In this document: positions 18,481 to 21,391 of the stretch, in pieces
Layout of the letters: each line of letters starts with the position of its first letter
Numbering within the stretch: position 1 is the first letter of the stretch
IMG/VR virus record: IMGVR_UViG_3300027734_000349
Span: 1-21,391 of that record
Strand: one strand, 5' to 3'
Source of the DNA: a virus
Length of the DNA: 21,391 nt
Notes under the pieces: generated by a model
What the model saw: the letters and a program-made list of their open reading frames with translations, nothing else
What the model was told of the DNA's origin: nothing
Databases searched by the model: none
Made by a program: the position numbers and the translations under genes

Positions 18481-19978
18481 AGACGAACAGGAACTGATGG
18501 CGCGTCTGTGGACGCCGCGCATCAAGGACAGCCCACTGAATTTTGTGATGCTGGTGTTCCCGTGGGGCGTCAAGGGCACGCCGCTGGAACACTTTAAGGG
18601 ACCGCGCAAGTGGCAGCGCGAGGTGCTGCAAGACCTCGCCGACCACATCCAAGAAAACAAGGGGCTGCTGGACTTCAACGTGCTGCAAGAGGCGATCTCG
18701 TCGGGGCGCGGTATTGGTAAGTCGGCCTTGGTCAGTTGGGTCACGATCTGGATGCTGTCCACCCGCATCGGGTCATCGACCATCATCTCGGCCAACTCGG
18801 AAAGCCAGCTAAGATCAATTACCTGGGCCGAGATCACCAAGTGGCTGGCGATGTCGCTCAACTCGCACTGGTTCGAGGTCAGCGCCACTAGGCTGATGCC
18901 CGCTAAATGGCTGACTGAACTGGTCGAGCGTGATCTCAAGAAGGGCACGCGCTACTGGGGCGTCGAGGGTCGGCTGTGGTCGGAAGAGAACCCAGACGCC
19001 TACGCCGGGGTGCATAACTACGACGGGGTGCTGGTGATCTTCGACGAGGCGTCGGGCATCGCCGACGCGATCTGGGCGGTAACCAGCGGGTTCTTCACGG
19101 AAAACACGCCCAACAGGTTCTGGCTGGCGTTCTCCAATCCGCGCCGCAACACGGGGTACTTCTACGAGGCGTTTAACTCCAAGCGGGAGTTCTGGAAAAC
19201 CAAGGTGGTGGACGCCCGCACGGTCGAGGGCACCGACAAGCAGGTCTACGAGCGGATCATCCAGGAGTACGGCAGCGACAGCAGTCAGGCGCACGTTGAG
19301 GTCTACGGTATGTTCCCCAGCGCCGGGGACGACCAGTTCATTCCAGCGGACGTGGTGGACGAGGCCATGAAGCGGGAGCGGTACAAAGACCTGTCGGCGC
19401 CCATCATCATCGGGGTCGATCCGGCGCGCTACGGCGCCGACGCCACGGTCATCGCCGTGCGCCAAGGGCGGGACATCGTGCATATAGCGCGGCATCGGGG
19501 CGACGACACTATGACGGTAGTCGGGCACGTCATTGAGGCCATAGAGGAGTACAAGCCGACGCTGGTGGTGATCGACGAGGGCGGCTTGGGCGCTGGGATC
19601 GTGGACAGGCTCAAGGAGCAGCGGTACAAAATCAAGGGTATAAACTTTGGAAACAAGGCGAAAAACCCGATAATGTACGGAAATATGCGCGCCCAGATGT
19701 GGGGTGAGATGCGGGAGTGGCTGAAATCTGCTAGTATTCCGACCGACAGGTTCTTGAAGACGGACTTGATTTCGCCTAAGATGAAGCCTGATTCACGTGG
19801 AACAATTTTCTTGGAGAGCAAGAAAGATATGAAAGCGCGGGGGCTTGCATCACCAGACGCAGCGGACGCAATTTGCGTGACGTTTGCTTTTCCCGTGGCC
19901 CACCGCGAGTATACTGAGCCGACACGCCGCGTCAACTCCCAAGGCAGCGCGGTACATAATTCATGGATGGGGTCTTAA
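18455..19978 (+). CDS. Terminase large subunit (TerL)
   Basis: 507-residue packaging motor. The ATPase domain has Walker A GRGIGKS (84-90) and Walker B VLVIFDE (192-198), with the coupling motif probably near AFSNP (225-229). The C-terminal RNase H-like nuclease shows acidic residues D322 in GVDPARYGAD, D374 in LVVIDEGGLG, and D471 in SPDAADAI, as expected for headful or cos cutting. I chose the ATG at 18455, which has GAGG 6 bases upstream; a TTG at 18443 is less likely. It overlaps TerS by 26 bases. It would bind the portal, translocate DNA with ATP and cut the concatemer. Confidence 0.95.
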   Translation: MQSTRYSAEDEQELMARLWTPRIKDSPLNFVMLVFPWGVKGTPLEHFKGPRKWQREVLQDLADHIQENKGLLDFNVLQEAISSGRGIGKSALVSWVTIWMLSTRIGSSTIISANSESQLRSITWAEITKWLAMSLNSHWFEVSATRLMPAKWLTELVERDLKKGTRYWGVEGRLWSEENPDAYAGVHNYDGVLVIFDEASGIADAIWAVTSGFFTENTPNRFWLAFSNPRRNTGYFYEAFNSKREFWKTKVVDARTVEGTDKQVYERIIQEYGSDSSQAHVEVYGMFPSAGDDQFIPADVVDEAMKRERYKDLSAPIIIGVDPARYGADATVIAVRQGRDIVHIARHRGDDTMTVVGHVIEAIEEYKPTLVVIDEGGLGAGIVDRLKEQRYKIKGINFGNKAKNPIMYGNMRAQMWGEMREWLKSASIPTDRFLKTDLISPKMKPDSRGTIFLESKKDMKARGLASPDAADAICVTFAFPVAHREYTEPTRRVNSQGSAVHNSWMGS

Positions 19979-19980
19979 CT

Positions 19981-20124
19981 ATGCCACTTGTTAAATCAAC
20001 ATCACCCAAAGCCTTTCGTGAAAACGTGAAGGCTGAAGTCAAAGCCGGTAAGCCGGTCAAACAGGCCGTCGCCATAGCGTACGCGGTCAAGCGCAGCGCC
20101 CCAGCCCCAACTAAAAAGAAATGA
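19981..20124 (+). CDS. Small basic protein between terminase and portal
   Basis: 47-residue lysine-rich protein (MPLVKSTSPKAFRENVKAEV, then KAGKPVKQAVAIAYAVKRSA and a KKK tail). It starts 2 bases after the TerL stop and ends 1 base before the portal start. The pattern of an N-terminal PLVKS, a conserved KAFRENV-like helix and a Q-A-x-A-I-A-Y-x-V helix is very common in small phage and prophage proteins found beside portal genes. Its function is unknown; it has the look of a small DNA- or protein-binding factor. It is below common ORF length limits. Confidence 0.75.
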   Translation: MPLVKSTSPKAFRENVKAEVKAGKPVKQAVAIAYAVKRSAPAPTKKK

Positions 20125-20125
20125 C

Positions 20126-21391
20126 ATGGCTGATTACACAGGCATAGCAGCCGCCGGAGCGGTAGCCAACGGGGGCGGTCAAAAGGACAGCACCTCCAAC
20201 ATCTTGGCCACCGCCCGCAGTCGACTGGATATGGCGATCTCGGCATTGTCCGAAAGCCGTGAAGATGAGATTGATGACCTGCGGTTTTACGCCGGTAGCC
20301 CAGATAACCAGTGGCAATGGCCTGCTGATGTGCTGGCCACTCGCGGGGCGGTGCAGGGTCAAACGATCAACGCCCGCCCATGCCTGACTATCAACAAACT
20401 GCCGCAGCACGTCCGGCAAGTGACCAATGACCAACGTCAAAACAGGCCAACTGGCAAAGTTATTCCAGCCGATGACCACGCCGACATCGACGTCGCCGAA
20501 GTATTTAACGGCATGGTCAGGCATATTGAGTACATCTCGGACGCAGATGTTGCTTACGACACCGCCTGCGAAAACCAAGTCTCTTACGGCGAAGGCTACA
20601 TCCGCCTCCTGACCGAGTATTGCAACGACAATACTTTTGACCAAGACATCAAAATTGGCCGGATTCGCAACAGTTTTTCGGTCTACATGGACCCAACTAT
20701 CCAAGACCCGTGCGGATCGGACGCCAAGTGGTGTTTTATCACCGAGGACATCACCAAAGACGATTATGTGCGGATGTACCCCGATTCGGCCCCCATTACA
20801 ACGCTGCAATCTTTGGGTGTAGGCGACCAAAACCTGTCACAGTGGCTCAATGAGGACACGATCCGCATCGCCGACTACTATTACGTCGATTACGACAAGG
20901 GCACGCTCAATTTGTACCCTGGAAACGCTACGGCGTTTGAGGGCACACCCGAAGACAAGCAATTACGGGCCATTTACGGCAAGCCAAAAAAGTCGCGCCA
21001 GTCTGACCGGCCGCGAATCAAGTATTGCAAGATCAACGGGTACGAAATCCTTGAGGAACGCGAGTGGGCGGGCAAGTGGATACCCGTAATTCGCATTGTT
21101 GGCAACGAATTTGAGGTTGACGGTCGCTTGTATGTCTCTGGCCTAGTGCGTAACGCCAAGGATGCCCAGCGGATGTACAACTATTGGGTGTCTCAAGAGG
21201 CAGAAATGCTGGCTTTGGCGCCCAAAGCACCGTTTATTGGCTACGGCGGCCAGTTTGAGGGCTACGAAAACCAGTGGAAAACAGCCAATACGACCAACTG
21301 GCCGTATTTGGAGGTAAACCCTGATGTAACCGATGGCCAGGGTTCCATCTTGCCGTTGCCCCAGCGTGCGCAGCCGCCGATGGCGTCCAGC
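20126..21391 (+). CDS. P22-type portal protein (partial, runs off right edge)
   Basis: The first 422 codons of the portal gene; the frame is open to the last base of the window, so no stop is seen. The early segment DLRFYAGSPDNQWQWPADVL, then RPCLTINKLPQHVRQVTNDQ and QNRP, is the characteristic beginning of P22-like portals; later parts include ENQVSYGEGYIRLLTEY, SFSVYMDPTIQDPCGSDAKW and RNAKDAQRMYNYWVSQEAE. Portals of this type are usually 650-750 residues, so about 60 percent is present. Twelve copies would form the ring through which DNA enters and leaves the head and to which the terminase docks. The ATG lies 1 base after the preceding stop (TGACATGG). Confidence 0.93.
   Translation, partial: MADYTGIAAAGAVANGGGQKDSTSNILATARSRLDMAISALSESREDEIDDLRFYAGSPDNQWQWPADVLATRGAVQGQTINARPCLTINKLPQHVRQVTNDQRQNRPTGKVIPADDHADIDVAEVFNGMVRHIEYISDADVAYDTACENQVSYGEGYIRLLTEYCNDNTFDQDIKIGRIRNSFSVYMDPTIQDPCGSDAKWCFITEDITKDDYVRMYPDSAPITTLQSLGVGDQNLSQWLNEDTIRIADYYYVDYDKGTLNLYPGNATAFEGTPEDKQLRAIYGKPKKSRQSDRPRIKYCKINGYEILEEREWAGKWIPVIRIVGNEFEVDGRLYVSGLVRNAKDAQRMYNYWVSQEAEMLALAPKAPFIGYGGQFEGYENQWKTANTTNWPYLEVNPDVTDGQGSILPLPQRAQPPMASS

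Noticed and set aside
18815-19528. 237-codon open frame on the - strand opposite TerL
   Set aside because: Shadow of the terminase gene, whose Walker and nuclease motifs are intact.
20111-20830. 239-codon open frame on the - strand opposite the portal
   Set aside because: Shadow of the portal gene. The portal frame itself is easy to overlook because it has no stop inside the window.

Overview
This window is part of a tailed double-stranded DNA phage (or a prophage of that type) that infects a Gram-negative bacterium. The evidence is a large terminase, a P22-type portal protein, a set of probable DNA-ejection proteins, a T4/P21-type lysozyme with a holin-like protein, and a complete replication block, almost all of it tightly packed and translationally coupled. 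The P22-type portal next to three Gly/Ala/Gln-rich ejection-type proteins suggests a podovirus-like virion. The host is probably a member of the Pseudomonadota, possibly Burkholderiales, but that is a guess from style and base composition. No integrase, repressor or tRNA is visible here, and both ends of the window lie inside the phage genome.

Layout, left to right. (1) 87-4404, rightward: three candidate ejection/internal virion proteins, preceded by an extended -10 promoter-like sequence and a perfect 15-bp palindrome. (2) 4404-6127, rightward: lysis cassette with two small membrane proteins, one secreted protein, a GTA-type 3-TM holin-like protein and a GH24 endolysin. (3) 6087-9482, leftward: a VRR-NUC nuclease, a SNF2-like helicase and ten very small genes linked by ATGA/GTGA-type overlaps; several of these are too short for ordinary ORF cut-offs. 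(4) 9490-9522: a 33-bp near-perfect inverted repeat that places two oppositely directed promoters on the same DNA. (5) 9552-15678, rightward: a small protein, a Cas4-like DUF2800 nuclease, a candidate ssDNA-binding protein, a family A DNA polymerase and a primase-helicase. (6) 15656-15678: a hairpin with a T-tract that terminates leftward transcription, embedded in the 3' end of the primase-helicase gene. (7) 15675-17428, leftward: seven or eight small genes, several of them strongly acidic, plus tiny membrane peptides; their function is unknown. (8) 17429-18069: about 640 bp of non-coding DNA that is the most unusual part of the window. It holds a promoter with a 20-bp palindrome for the leftward genes, an operator-like dyad, at least 14 copies of TTGGC/GCCAA arranged largely as tandem 9-bp units in both orientations, a G-rich tract and an extended -10 promoter for the packaging genes. 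(9) 18070-21391, rightward: TerS, TerL, a 47-residue basic protein and the portal, which runs off the right edge.

How the parts work together: the central dyad can fire the two early/replication operons in opposite directions. The polymerase, primase-helicase, candidate ssDNA-binding protein, DUF2800 nuclease and the leftward helicase plus VRR-NUC would copy and process the genome. The repeat-rich region upstream of TerS is a candidate origin, packaging site or regulatory hub. The terminase and portal package DNA, the ejection proteins deliver it into the next host, and the lysis cassette releases particles. Gene functions come from motifs read by eye; no database search was run.
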